A stretch of 64,000 nucleotides of DNA from NCBI RefSeq assembly GCF_009696005.1, contig NZ_VUMV01000001.1, positions 434,001 through 498,000 of the forward strand, given 5' to 3'. The translations under genes were made by a program, and so were the position numbers. Source of the DNA: Bilifractor porci. GTDB lineage: Bacteria > Bacillota > Clostridia > Lachnospirales > Lachnospiraceae. Below the pieces are notes generated by a model. The model saw only the letters and a list, made by a program, of their open reading frames with translations, had not been told where the DNA came from and searched no databases. Below, one piece after another: positions 44,195 to 53,066 of this stretch (the stretch's first letter is position 1; each line of letters starts with the position of its first letter).

Positions 44195-44598
44195 AGTTTC
44201 ATTCCCTCTGTCTCCTCGTCAAATGCCTTCTGCATTGCTTCCAAAACAGCATTTTCGGATTCCTTAACTGCAGGGGTTAATGTCGGGGTCGCTGCCTGCT
44301 TGTATGTCCCAAACTCCAGATAGGCCATTTTCTCCATGTTCCGGACTCCCTTTTTGTCCTTCCCAGTAGGCCGCACTACCAGGTATTTTCCGTCTCCCTG
44401 TTTCTTTACGCCTGTACTTTTGATCGATGCTGCCATAGCCCCGGTTTTTACATGTGCGGCCGCGTGTGATTTAACGCTTCTCTCCAGGATTTGCTCCCCT
44501 GCCTTCAGCATTTTTTCTTCTACCTCGCCCCGATCCAGAAGATCCAGATTTTCCAGCAGATCATCAAACCCGCCCATATCCACATCAAATTTTGCCAT
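44191..44598 (-). CDS. HK97 gp10-like head-tail protein
   Basis: A 135-residue protein resembling HK97-gp10. It has an N-terminal helix pair (FDDLLENLDLLDRGEVEEKM), the typical HVKTGAMAASI and AYLEFGTYKQAATPTLTPA motifs, and a final helix. It takes part in head-tail joining or tail completion. It overlaps both neighbours by a few bases. Confidence 0.85.
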   Translation of the reverse strand: MAKFDVDMGGFDDLLENLDLLDRGEVEEKMLKAGEQILERSVKSHAAAHVKTGAMAASIKSTGVKKQGDGKYLVVRPTGKDKKGVRNMEKMAYLEFGTYKQAATPTLTPAVKESENAVLEAMQKAFDEETEGMKL

Positions 44599-44908
44599 CC
44601 TTGCTCCTCCGCTGGCAGGTCAGGTCAATGTACATCTTTTTGTCTCCCTTGAAGGTGCGCTGCACATCATACAATTCCCCGTCTGCCTCGTCTTTCAGGC
44701 ATTTCTGCCCGGAATAACAGATGGCCGCTACACGGTATACAGCGTCTGCGATATACCCATCCTGTGCCGCAATGATCTCATCCGTCCGGGTGACATCCCT
44801 CCGGCTGGCAGGGATTCCGGAAATCCATGTGATATTTTCTGTTACATATCCTTCCGAATCGCGTACTAACTCCGTTTTTCCCTGTAGGGAAATTGTCCTG
44901 TCCCACAT
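44585..44908 (-). CDS. head-tail joining (head closure) protein
   Basis: A 107-residue beta-barrel protein (TISLQGKTELVRDSEGYV.., IAAQDGYIADAVYRVAAI.., QRTFKGDKKMYIDLTCQRR) in the gene order slot of the SPP1 gp16-like head closure protein. Similarity is of the general fold type, so the assignment rests partly on position. Confidence 0.7.
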   Translation of the reverse strand: MWDRTISLQGKTELVRDSEGYVTENITWISGIPASRRDVTRTDEIIAAQDGYIADAVYRVAAICYSGQKCLKDEADGELYDVQRTFKGDKKMYIDLTCQRRSKDGKI

Positions 44909-44909
44909 C

Positions 44910-45200
44910 TCAGCTCTCCAATGACAACTTAAACACTTTCTTCCTGTACATTCTCATGTACAGGTCAGTATCGCTCCTGTCCTGCCCGTGATGGGCAAGG
45001 ACATACAGGCTGATGGCCGTAACAACCCGTGGATCCGGGTTTTCATCTTCCACCGATTCCGGAAGAATGGACACCGGAAGCCCGCTGGACTGCAGGTCAA
45101 TCATGCAGTCCTTAATCAGCGGTTTTATTTCCGTCTCATCATAGGCCGTAATGGATTCCGGAATCCCGCAGCGCATTTTTACCAGTGTTAGTAAATTCAT
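44910..45200 (-). CDS. head-tail connector (gp6-like adaptor)
   Basis: A 96-residue helical protein with the pattern of phage gp6-like adaptors: an N-terminal helix (LLTLVKMRCGIPESITAYDET), a central helix ending in DPRVVTAISLYVLAHHGQ and a C-terminal YMRMYRKKVFKLSL. It docks on the portal ring. ATG at 45200 lies one base after the previous stop and is preceded by AGGAGG. Confidence 0.88.
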   Translation of the reverse strand: MNLLTLVKMRCGIPESITAYDETEIKPLIKDCMIDLQSSGLPVSILPESVEDENPDPRVVTAISLYVLAHHGQDRSDTDLYMRMYRKKVFKLSLES

Positions 45201-45201
45201 C

Positions 45202-45375
45202 TCACGCCTCCTGTGCCAGAATTTCCGCTATGATGTCAGCCTTCTTTGTTTTTGTTATCGTCCAGCCTTTTTCCGCCGCCACCGCCTTGATCTGGCTGAT
45301 CGTCAGGGCGGATAGTTCCGACTCCGACAATGTACCGTCAGAGTCGGTGTCAGCTTCAGCGGCGGATATTATTCC
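45202..45375 (-). CDS. small HeH/Rho-N-like domain reading frame behind the capsid gene
   Basis: A 57-codon frame in the -1 phase relative to the capsid gene, overlapping its stop. The protein has an acidic start and a helix-extended-loop-helix type core (LTISQIKAVAAEKGWTITK, ADIIAEILAQEA), common in small proteins between capsid and connector. There is no ATG or GTG. The only candidate start is TTG at 45330, without a ribosome site. Either it is made by frameshifting from the capsid gene at its GGGGG run, or from the TTG. I marked the whole open part. Confidence 0.55.
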   Translation of the reverse strand, partial: GIISAAEADTDSDGTLSESELSALTISQIKAVAAEKGWTITKTKKADIIAEILAQEA

Positions 45376-46511
45376 CCCGTGACAGAGATATATCCGTTTA
45401 CGATGGCCTTGTCGTCCAGAACCTCGCAGTCCAGCCTGTCAATGGCACGGAACAGGGTCATGTCCTGTTCAAATGCGTTGAAATCTGTGACAGCTGCCTC
45501 GTTAGAAACAGCAATGCTCATCTGCTGGCGGTCAAAAATTCTGACATAATCCGTAAGGGAACCGATCTTAAACGGGATTTTCTTCGCGGTATCCGCTGCC
45601 GTGCTGGCAAGAACCTCATTCGGAATTACCACAACCGGAATATTTCCGGTTCCTACTGCCAGAACATTTTTAATCGGATCCGCCGCATTCGCATTCGCGG
45701 AAAGCAGGTATTTTCCGGAACTGTCTTTCAGGGTGTCCAGATACTGCAGGCCATCGTCATTGGTCACGATTTTGATCAGCCCGGCGAATTTGGAACCCAG
45801 CGTCACATTGACAGCCTTTTTGATTCCGTCCAGATTTTTCAGGTCAACCTCTGCCGCCTTCGCAATTTCCGCCAGGATGAGGGAGTTTCTTGTTGCCAGG
45901 TCTTCATCTGCCAGCCACTGTGTCAGCATGGATGTTATCGCCTGATCGGAATCGGCCAGTAACTCATTCGTAACCGGCAGATAGCCTGCATATTTGTCAA
46001 TGGTGTAATTCACAACACCGAACTGCGGACCGTCTTTCTTCCCGATCTTTCCACCTTCTCCCACCTTTACGAAACCAGTGTGCTGCGCACGGGTTTTGTA
46101 GGTTCTGCGTCCAGAAGATGTGGTGACGATTTCCTTGGACACCAGTGATGCAAGGGAAAAACTCGCCTCTCGGAGGGTGTTCACCTGTGTCTGGATGTCC
46201 TGCGGAACTGTATAACCGCCATCTGCTCCGGTTCCCTCGTTGTTGTAGTTGCGGAATCCGTGGCGCGCGGCGTCGGCAAAGTCCTTCACAGGGTCTTTTC
46301 CCTGCGTATTTGCGCCCGGTACCGGCGTTGCATGGTTCACGATCGGATCCTCATCCATATCCTTCAGGATGTCGAACGTCTCCTGCATCTTCACCAGTTC
46401 TTCTTTTTCCGCCTTTGCCTCTTCCAGCTTCCCCGCGTCAACCAGGGATTTTACCTTCTTCTTCTGCTCGTTGATGCTGTTCAGCATTTCCAGTAATTTT
46501 TTCTTGTTCAT
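45369..46511 (-). CDS. major capsid protein (HK97 fold)
   Basis: A 380-residue capsid precursor. Residues about 1-80 are the helical delta/scaffolding domain (LLEMLNSINEQKKKVKSLVD) removed by the ClpP-type protease. The mature fold starts near GADGGYTVPQDIQTQV and includes YAGYLPVTNELLADS and the C-terminal AFEQDMTLFRAIDRLD. ATG at 46511 has GGAGGT six bases upstream; the ATG at 46517 directly abuts that site. The stop is reached after VTGE, next to a run of five G. Confidence 0.93.
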   Translation of the reverse strand: MNKKKLLEMLNSINEQKKKVKSLVDAGKLEEAKAEKEELVKMQETFDILKDMDEDPIVNHATPVPGANTQGKDPVKDFADAARHGFRNYNNEGTGADGGYTVPQDIQTQVNTLREASFSLASLVSKEIVTTSSGRRTYKTRAQHTGFVKVGEGGKIGKKDGPQFGVVNYTIDKYAGYLPVTNELLADSDQAITSMLTQWLADEDLATRNSLILAEIAKAAEVDLKNLDGIKKAVNVTLGSKFAGLIKIVTNDDGLQYLDTLKDSSGKYLLSANANAADPIKNVLAVGTGNIPVVVIPNEVLASTAADTAKKIPFKIGSLTDYVRIFDRQQMSIAVSNEAAVTDFNAFEQDMTLFRAIDRLDCEVLDDKAIVNGYISVTGE

Positions 46512-46537
46512 TTTCATACCTCCATTTTTGCTATCAT

Positions 46538-47218
46538 TCAGATGCCAAACGCATCCAAATCACGTAAAATTGCATCCGCCTCTTCTTTTTTTGCGGCTTC
46601 TGCCTCCTTTTCGGCTTTTTCTTCCATAACCTTTTTGCGGATTTCGTCGGTCAGGCGGATTCCGCCCACCGCATTGATCATCGTTCCGGAAGGTTCTGCC
46701 GGACTTGAAATTTCATCAATAAATCCCATTTCCACACACTGGTTTGCGGTCAGCCACGTCTCGTTTTCCATCGCTTTCAGGATTTCTTCCTGTGACCGTC
46801 CGGTTTTTTCCTCATAGGCCGCTGCCAGCGCACTGTTGAATGTTTTCAGGACGTCAGACATTTTTTTCATATCGTGATAATCGCCCTGCCCGGATCCCTG
46901 CACATTGTGGATCATCAGCATGCCTACCGGCGAAATGTCCGAATGTCCGGCCATTGCTATGATGGATGCGGCAGAACAGGCCTGCCCTTCTACGTGGATC
47001 CGTGTCCGCGAATCATTCCGCAGCATAGAATAGATTTCCTGACCGGCACTGACATATCCGCCCGGACTGTTGATGTAGACATCAATGGTCTCGTCCGGTT
47101 TAGTCGCGTCAATCGTTGCCTTTACTGCTTTGGGATAGGTGCATTCCCATTTCAGCCAGTTATAAATCCATGCATCATCATTTGTGATGATATCGCCTTT
47201 TATATCAATCCTTGCCAT
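46538..47218 (-). CDS. ClpP-like prohead protease
   Basis: A 226-residue serine protease of the ClpP/S14 type used for capsid maturation. The motifs are YINSPGGYVSAGQEIYSML, the catalytic Ser in GQACSAASIIAMAGH, His in MLMIHNVQGSG and a later Asp in GFIDEI. A charged C-terminal coiled coil (KVMEEKAEKEAEAAKKEE) may bind the scaffold. The start at 47218 follows AAAGGAGGG and overlaps the portal end by 14 bases. Confidence 0.92.
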   Translation of the reverse strand: MARIDIKGDIITNDDAWIYNWLKWECTYPKAVKATIDATKPDETIDVYINSPGGYVSAGQEIYSMLRNDSRTRIHVEGQACSAASIIAMAGHSDISPVGMLMIHNVQGSGQGDYHDMKKMSDVLKTFNSALAAAYEEKTGRSQEEILKAMENETWLTANQCVEMGFIDEISSPAEPSGTMINAVGGIRLTDEIRKKVMEEKAEKEAEAAKKEEADAILRDLDAFGI

Positions 47219-48479
47219 TGTCTCCCTCCTTTCCGTACTGTTTTCCAACCTGGGTAATCGGTATATAGTTACCGTTGCACATCAGGATGTCCCCGCCTTC
47301 CTTGTCTGGAAGCTGTAGCATCCGTCTTCCCTCATTTGGCGTATATATGCCATTGTTTACATATCCGGTAACAATTTCCTCCTGTGTCTTCGCGTCTGTC
47401 CTCAAAAGCGCGTTTGTATTCAGGGCATAGAAAAAGCCTGCATCCTGTTCTTTGGGGAGCAGACCTTTGTAATTAATTTCCTCTTCATACATTTTTACGC
47501 GGGGCAACATCGTATTCACTAAAAACTGTATGTTCTGCGCCTCGGAGTTGCTGTATGATGCCTTTTCATAGTCATTCAGGAATGTGGGTGATATTCCGAA
47601 TGCTGCGGCAATCTGAAGGGCAGTGTACTTTTTCAGTTCATAGAACTGTGAGTCTACAAAACTGGAATCCAGCTTTTGAAGCTGCATACCCTGCGGAATC
47701 GGGATAACCTTTCCGGCATTTTCCGGCTTTGTCAGCCGCTCCGCAAATTTCTGCTGCAATGCCCGGATCCGCGTTTCGTCCAAAACATCCGTATACTGCA
47801 TCACCATAGATGCCGTCATGCCGTACTTGTACTTATTGGCAATAACTTTCTGGGACATCCCCAGGGAATCAATGGTATCCTTCAATATCACCTTAACAGG
47901 CTCCCCGGTATATCCTCCGTCCCTGGAATACCAGGTCTTGAAATGCCATACCTCCGAGCTGTCAAACAGCATCGTCTCCCCAGTCTTCGGATCCGTGTAC
48001 TGGTAATGAATACCGTTCGGTTTCCCAAATACCCCTGCATTGTCAAACCATATGGTTACATCCTGCGGCCGCATAATCCACAGCCCCCGCCAGTGCCAGG
48101 TCCCGCCATAGTTTCCTTTCCGTTCCAGTCCTGACTGGACATAAACGAATGCATTCCCATATTCCTGGCACAGCTGTTCTGTGGTCTGCCAGAAACATGA
48201 CGGCGTCATGTATGGGTTCGGGCGCAATGTCAGCAGCCGCGTCATTTCCGTCGGGTCTGCCCTGATCCTCCCGGAACTGGTATCCTGGTAATATTTCCAG
48301 GGCAATTTCCCCATTGTTTCGGAAAGCAATTTTATGCATGCGAAATAGGTGGCCTCCTGAATTGCTTCTGTCCGGTCTGAATCAATTCCCAGCCACTCCA
48401 GCAGCTTGGAATCGTTCAGCCCGACGGATTCCACATAATTTCTTATTCTTCGTCTTTTCCATCTGTCAATAATTCCCAT
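47205..48479 (-). CDS. portal protein (HK97 family)
   Basis: A 424-residue portal. It has the usual opening with a basic stretch, TYFACIKLLSETMGKLPWKYY (about 44-64), a central region with LWIMRPQDVTIW, and the helical crown ending FFYALNTNALLRTDA and IYTPNEGRRMLQLP. Twelve copies form the DNA entry ring. GAGGATTGG precedes the start; the stop of the large terminase touches it. Confidence 0.93.
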   Translation of the reverse strand: MGIIDRWKRRRIRNYVESVGLNDSKLLEWLGIDSDRTEAIQEATYFACIKLLSETMGKLPWKYYQDTSSGRIRADPTEMTRLLTLRPNPYMTPSCFWQTTEQLCQEYGNAFVYVQSGLERKGNYGGTWHWRGLWIMRPQDVTIWFDNAGVFGKPNGIHYQYTDPKTGETMLFDSSEVWHFKTWYSRDGGYTGEPVKVILKDTIDSLGMSQKVIANKYKYGMTASMVMQYTDVLDETRIRALQQKFAERLTKPENAGKVIPIPQGMQLQKLDSSFVDSQFYELKKYTALQIAAAFGISPTFLNDYEKASYSNSEAQNIQFLVNTMLPRVKMYEEEINYKGLLPKEQDAGFFYALNTNALLRTDAKTQEEIVTGYVNNGIYTPNEGRRMLQLPDKEGGDILMCNGNYIPITQVGKQYGKEGDNGKD

Positions 48480-50216
48480 TTACCAATCCTCTTCCAGAAA
48501 ACGGTCTATATCGCTCAAAATGCTTTTCTGGTTATTCTGCTCTGTTATCCAATACATAGCCAGTTTGAATGCGCATAGAACCGCATCCACAGGGTCAATC
48601 CGCTGCCGGCTGGCATCTTTATCAATCTTGATCATCCCGTTGGCCGTTCGCGTGACCGCATTTGATATACAAAAATTTAGCAGCGCATCCGGAAGATACA
48701 GCACCTTCCCGGAATATACTGCTTCACGGAATCCCAGTGTTGCCTCATTCAGGCTCCGCTGGGACTGGTATACCTCCTTCAGGTCGTATCCTTCCGCTGC
48801 CATATCCATTGCGAACTTAGATGCTCCGGAAGGGTCATAGCAGACAGATACAATATCCCACCTATTTTCCTTTGCGGTCGTTTTGATGTACTCCATGACA
48901 GCGGACTGGTCTACAATCGGCGTGTCTGTCACCGTGATCAGCCCTGCCCGCTCTGCTGCATCGTAGGGAAAATGATCCACTGCGATGTGCTCCATCAGCT
49001 TATCCCGGTTTGGGATAAAACTGTGTTCTGATACGATATAATTAACCTCTTCCCCGTTTTTGTATGGGAATACCCACGCCACGGATGTCAGGTCTGTTTT
49101 CTTTGATAAATCAACCCCGCAGTACACATCCATGCCAGTCAGGTCGATCGGCAGTTTTTTCACCTCGCATGCCTTCCATTTTGCCATATCCATATAGCCG
49201 TTATGCTTTGCTTGTACCCATACATCCCCCATCTTGGTCAGCCAGGCGGTCATCTTATCCGGAATCTGGCAGGCGATTTCATATTCCTGCCGGATTTTCT
49301 TTCTGCCTTCCGGATAGGTCATGCGGATAGGATTTGCTTTAATCCAAACCTCTTCCGGGATATGGTACGGGTCCGCATAATCTTCCGGATCCAGCTCCAT
49401 GATGTCGATCAGATATTCATCATTCCAGACATCAATATTCGGGTTAATGACATTGGAGCAGTATGCATATTCCTGCTGGTAGCATGGCACGTTCAGGTCT
49501 TTTCCGGCGGTTGTAATAATTGTCAGCAGGGACTCCTTCGTGTTAGAACCCAATGCTAAATCATAGAAATCTGTGTTCTGGTGCTGGTGATACTCGTCCA
49601 GGATATACACAGCCCCGTTTGTTCCATCACCGCTCTTACCGTCATCCTTTGACAGCGGCTTCAGGAATGATCCGGATTTTATATGCACAATTTCATTCCG
49701 GTTGAACTTAAACCTTGTCTGCAGGATGGAACCGCGTGACATCAAACCGCACTCATCAAATACAATCTTTGACTGGTCTCTTTTTACTCCGGCAGTATAC
49801 TCTTCGTATACCTCCCCATGCCGTGTGCTCTCCACGCTTAGTTCAAACAGGGCAATTCCTCCCAGTGTCTGGGATTTTGCGTTCTTTCTGGCCACCTCTT
49901 CAAATAGCTTTGTAAACCGCTTGCCTCCGGTTTTCCTGTTCCTCCATCCGTATAACTGGCAGATTACAAATTTCTGCCAAGTCGTTAGAATAATCGGTGT
50001 GCCAGCCAACACACCTTTGCTATGCTTAAACAGGGCGAACCAGTCAACAATCTCTTTTGCCTTCTGCTCATTCCATTCGTAGGGATATTCCGGATCCTCC
50101 GATTTTATACAATCGCTCAGTAACCGCTGGCATGCGTGCTTATGCTTTTCACAGGCAACAATTTCGCCTTTGATACAGTCCTCTGCGTACTTTTTTATTT
50201 CTTCTAGGATGGTCAC
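48480..50216 (-). CDS. terL: terminase large subunit
   Basis: A 578-residue packaging motor. The ATPase half has the variant Walker A VARKNAKS (about 110-117) and Walker B VYILDEYHQH (about 207-216). The nuclease half has the first catalytic Asp in YCGVDLSKKTDLTSV (about 351-365), a second Asp in DTPIVDQS, and a third in RIDPVDAV. Start is GTG at 50216 after GAGG. With the P27 small subunit upstream and HNH nuclease nearby, cos-type packaging is likely. Confidence 0.95.
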   Translation of the reverse strand: MTILEEIKKYAEDCIKGEIVACEKHKHACQRLLSDCIKSEDPEYPYEWNEQKAKEIVDWFALFKHSKGVLAGTPIILTTWQKFVICQLYGWRNRKTGGKRFTKLFEEVARKNAKSQTLGGIALFELSVESTRHGEVYEEYTAGVKRDQSKIVFDECGLMSRGSILQTRFKFNRNEIVHIKSGSFLKPLSKDDGKSGDGTNGAVYILDEYHQHQNTDFYDLALGSNTKESLLTIITTAGKDLNVPCYQQEYAYCSNVINPNIDVWNDEYLIDIMELDPEDYADPYHIPEEVWIKANPIRMTYPEGRKKIRQEYEIACQIPDKMTAWLTKMGDVWVQAKHNGYMDMAKWKACEVKKLPIDLTGMDVYCGVDLSKKTDLTSVAWVFPYKNGEEVNYIVSEHSFIPNRDKLMEHIAVDHFPYDAAERAGLITVTDTPIVDQSAVMEYIKTTAKENRWDIVSVCYDPSGASKFAMDMAAEGYDLKEVYQSQRSLNEATLGFREAVYSGKVLYLPDALLNFCISNAVTRTANGMIKIDKDASRQRIDPVDAVLCAFKLAMYWITEQNNQKSILSDIDRFLEEDW

Positions 50217-50227
50217 ATAAACATTCC

Positions 50228-50704
50228 TCAGATTGCTCCAAATTCCTGTTCAATCTTATCTTCCTTCTTGCTGGCTTTTTCTGCAGCCGCCTTCATCCGG
50301 CTGGATACGGAAATCCCGCACATATCCGAAAAACGACGTAGTTCCTGTGCATACTTAATCTGCAGATTGGATGCCGCAGAAAGAAATTGTATTCTTTCCG
50401 CTTCATCTTCGATCTTCTCTGCCTCTTTGATCTGTTCCGTATAATACCGGTACTGTGCATAGGCATTGCAGTATCCGGCTATATTTGCCAGATCCAGATT
50501 CCCGATAATATCAATACTCTTCAGCTGCGGGACAATCCGCTTCCACTCTTTTTTTGCATCATTATTCACCAGCCATACCGGCGGTTTGGTCAGTTCGTCC
50601 TTCCCGGTCTGTACGGATTTTTCCTCATACTCCAGCCGGATGATCTTCTCCCTGTTCAGGTTTCCTTTCTGGGATGACAGGGGTTTTCTAGCTCTACCTT
50701 TCAT
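50228..50704 (-). CDS. terS: terminase small subunit (P27 family)
   Basis: A 158-residue DNA-recognition subunit. It begins KGRARKPLSSQKGNLNREK, with the family core PPVWLVNNDAKKEWKRIVPQL and a helix region LANIAGYCNAYAQYRYYTEQI. A helical C-terminus ends in Lys/Glu-rich sequence. GGGGGAATCAGG precedes the start. Confidence 0.92.
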   Translation of the reverse strand: MKGRARKPLSSQKGNLNREKIIRLEYEEKSVQTGKDELTKPPVWLVNNDAKKEWKRIVPQLKSIDIIGNLDLANIAGYCNAYAQYRYYTEQIKEAEKIEDEAERIQFLSAASNLQIKYAQELRRFSDMCGISVSSRMKAAAEKASKKEDKIEQEFGAI

Positions 50705-50907
50705 CCTGATTCCCCCTCTGTTTTTTTATCAGATTTCAGCGTTTTTTTATCTCAATTACGTACTTATTAAAAATGCTGTGCTGTTTTCTGATAATTTGGC
50801 CTATTTTTCTCGTTTTAGAAAATGTTCCATTTAGAAAATTGCGTACGATTCAGAGGGACGTGCGGTCTGGAAGTCAAAAACGCAAACTTTTTTGACGCCC
50901 CCTAGGG
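50705..50907. other. terminase-HNH gap, probable cos region
   Basis: About 200 bases without a gene between the HNH gene and the small terminase. It holds TTGCGTACGATTCAG and a GC-rich stretch (AGAGGGACGTGCGGTC) after an AT-rich block. Position between HNH and TerS is where cos sites lie in HK97-like phages of Firmicutes. No cut site can be fixed from sequence alone. Confidence 0.4.
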
Positions 50908-51345
50908 CTATTCCAATGCCTGTTGTCGGTATTGTTTCAACATTTCTGACAACTTTTTCTGCATTTCCCGCTTACCTACCCTCCTATACTCTCTCTCGAT
51001 CTGACTGTGCGTCGAACTGCATACGCTCATCAGATTGCTGGTATCCAGTCTCCTGCCCCAGTCATCGCGCAGTGGGATGATGTGATGCACCGTATCCGCT
51101 GCCCGGATTTCACCAGTAGTCATGTACCTGTATACGTCAATCCCCTGGTCAAGGTTCAGTACAGCATTGCGCGTTGTTATCCATTCCGGTGAAGAATAGA
51201 ACGCCGCTGCATCCTTATTCCTTCTGTTTGTATCATAGTCATGGTTCCGCTGCCGGGTGTCCTGTTTCCTTGCCGCTGCATGACAGCTGCAGGTCTGGTC
51301 AACTGGTATCCACTTGCCGCAATACTTACACTGCTTTGATATCAT
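50908..51345 (-). CDS. HNH endonuclease of the packaging module
   Basis: A 145-residue nuclease. It has two CxxC-type zinc pairs at the start (CKYCGKW, TCSCHAAA), then the HNH core with His pair ADTVHHIIPLRDDWG and Asn in DTSNLMSVCSSTHSQIE. Such proteins act with terminase in cos cleavage in HK97-like phages. GGGGGAGAGCC precedes the start. Confidence 0.9.
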   Translation of the reverse strand: MISKQCKYCGKWIPVDQTCSCHAAARKQDTRQRNHDYDTNRRNKDAAAFYSSPEWITTRNAVLNLDQGIDVYRYMTTGEIRAADTVHHIIPLRDDWGRRLDTSNLMSVCSSTHSQIEREYRRVGKREMQKKLSEMLKQYRQQALE

Positions 51346-51375
51346 GGCTCTCCCCCACGAAAAAGGACAAAAGTT

Positions 51376-51819
51376 TTATACCATCATATTTTCCAAATAC
51401 CACTTCTTTATCAGCTTTTCATTATTGATTTGGTTTTTAAGCATATCAATCATGTCCTGTACATCCTTGTAACATTTGGTGATATACTTTTGTGCATCCT
51501 TATCGTTATGCCAGTCTACTTCGAAATGTTTCAGCGTATCGGCCTGAAGGTTAATTGTTGTCCTGTATCTCCTGAGGAATTCCGGAAAGCCCCGCTCGAC
51601 CGCGATCAAAAGATAATCTGTGTTGATATTGCCATTTGGTTCAATGGCAGCGTATCGTCCATCAATTGTTCCAGGCTTGTGTATCTGTCTGACCTCTTCA
51701 TCCGTAGCACTCAGTTTTATATAGCATGTGCCAGCTTTATATATTTTACCGGCAACCGCTCTTTCAAGAGTACATATCTCATTGAGATTGATTCGTTTCG
51801 TATGAAAATCCATTTCCAT
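51376..51819 (-). CDS. half-size specificity (HsdS-like) subunit
   Basis: A 147-residue protein read as one target-recognition domain (LNEICTLERAVAGKIYKAGTC to about residue 105, with VDWHNDKDAQKYI closing it). A conserved-helix segment follows (DMIDMLKNQINNEKLIKKWY, ending ENMMV) like the coiled-coil spacer of HsdS. It overlaps the methyltransferase end by 41 bases. A single half-subunit could dimerise and recognise a palindromic bipartite site. The start is uncertain (ATG 51819 or 51813, TTG 51825). The function is inferred from layout and pattern. Confidence 0.6.
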   Translation of the reverse strand: MEMDFHTKRINLNEICTLERAVAGKIYKAGTCYIKLSATDEEVRQIHKPGTIDGRYAAIEPNGNINTDYLLIAVERGFPEFLRRYRTTINLQADTLKHFEVDWHNDKDAQKYITKCYKDVQDMIDMLKNQINNEKLIKKWYLENMMV

Positions 51820-53011
51820 AGTCAAACAGCGAAAGCTGCTGCATCTCCTTTTTATTCTCCTGCTTCAATATTTTCCGATGCTTTTCAATTATCTTCATGT
51901 CTTCCGGATCAGCCGTAAGTTTTCCAAGCATATCGAATAACTGAACCCGAGTTATTTGTTCTTTCTTCTCAATTTCCTCAAGTTCGTCCAGCAGTATGCC
52001 CATGTCAGGTAGCTTCTCAGGGACGAATGTATCTACATATCTGGGAATATTCAGGTTATAATCGTTTCCGGTTATTTCATTCAATGCAGCTACGTGACAA
52101 TATCTCTCTTCATCCGTTCTGCTGTTGAATGCATTGATCACATGCCTGATGTGATCTTCCGTCATGTAGTTCGTTTTACCTCGTTTATTAAATTCCTTCG
52201 ATGCATCGATGAATAGCGTTTCCTTTGATCCCTTTTGCAAAACCAGGATAAAAACCGGAATACTGGTATTCATAAACATATTGTCAGCGAGGCCAATGAC
52301 AGCGTATATCAACTGCTTATCAACAAGATATTTTCTGATAACCGCCTCTTTTTGCCCCCTGAACAACACACCGTGCGGAAGAACGGCAATCAGTCTGCCT
52401 CCGTCTTCCATATGCCGCAACCCCTGAAGAACAAACCCATAATCCGCTTTGCTTTTGGGAACATGCATACCATAAAACTCATACGAATCAGTATCTGGGA
52501 AGTCCATACTGTAAGGCGGATTCATAATGACATTCTGAAATTTCCCGACAGGTTTACTTTCACATATCCGGACCCTTCCATCGTGTACTTCATAGCTTTT
52601 TGTTACCGTCCCACGCAGACAATCCGCTTCGTCTAGTATCTCATCTGTTCCATTCAATGCCGCATCAAGAAGATTGAAAGGTATTGTTCTCTCTGAAAAC
52701 TCCTGCGCATGTACCGTATGCCCATGTCTTGCCGCAGCTTTCCCTAAGCTTCCCGTTCCCGCACACATATCCAGACAGCCACCAGAAACCATAAGGCGAG
52801 ACACAATCTCACACACGCAGTCCGGCGTAAAATCCTGTTTCAGCTTCGCGCGGTCGCCGGCATCGCTCTGATAATAATCGCGTAAATCCGTATACCCGCT
52901 GCCACGTACAGAGTTTATATATTCAACAGCATTATCGGACAGCAGCGCGCACATAATCTTGTCTGGAAGCTGATAGCTTTCCTTTGCCCCAAATATTTCA
53001 TTCAATGTCAT
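51779..53011 (-). CDS. N6-adenine DNA methyltransferase (HsdM-like)
   Basis: A 410-residue methyltransferase with the gamma-class order. An N-terminal helical region comes first, then QDFTPDCVCEIVSRLMV and the SAM-binding DMCAGTGSLGKAAARHG (about 84-100). The catalytic NPPYSMDFPDTDSYEFYG (about 162-179) follows, then GGRLIAVLPHGVLF. The C-terminal helices and LSLFDYG match HsdM of type I systems. No restriction subunit is nearby, so it likely protects phage DNA or alters host methylation. The start at 53011 has only GGTG upstream; a further 14 codons are open. Confidence 0.88.
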   Translation of the reverse strand: MTLNEIFGAKESYQLPDKIMCALLSDNAVEYINSVRGSGYTDLRDYYQSDAGDRAKLKQDFTPDCVCEIVSRLMVSGGCLDMCAGTGSLGKAAARHGHTVHAQEFSERTIPFNLLDAALNGTDEILDEADCLRGTVTKSYEVHDGRVRICESKPVGKFQNVIMNPPYSMDFPDTDSYEFYGMHVPKSKADYGFVLQGLRHMEDGGRLIAVLPHGVLFRGQKEAVIRKYLVDKQLIYAVIGLADNMFMNTSIPVFILVLQKGSKETLFIDASKEFNKRGKTNYMTEDHIRHVINAFNSRTDEERYCHVAALNEITGNDYNLNIPRYVDTFVPEKLPDMGILLDELEEIEKKEQITRVQLFDMLGKLTADPEDMKIIEKHRKILKQENKKEMQQLSLFDYGNGFSYETNQSQ

Positions 53012-53066
53012 TTGCGCACCAAAAAGACAGCCAATCAGGCTGCCATCAATCAATCATATTTAAATT

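Noticed and set aside
50705-50907. An exact cos cut site
   Set aside because: Only position suggests it; no overhang or repeated R-site pattern could be fixed.
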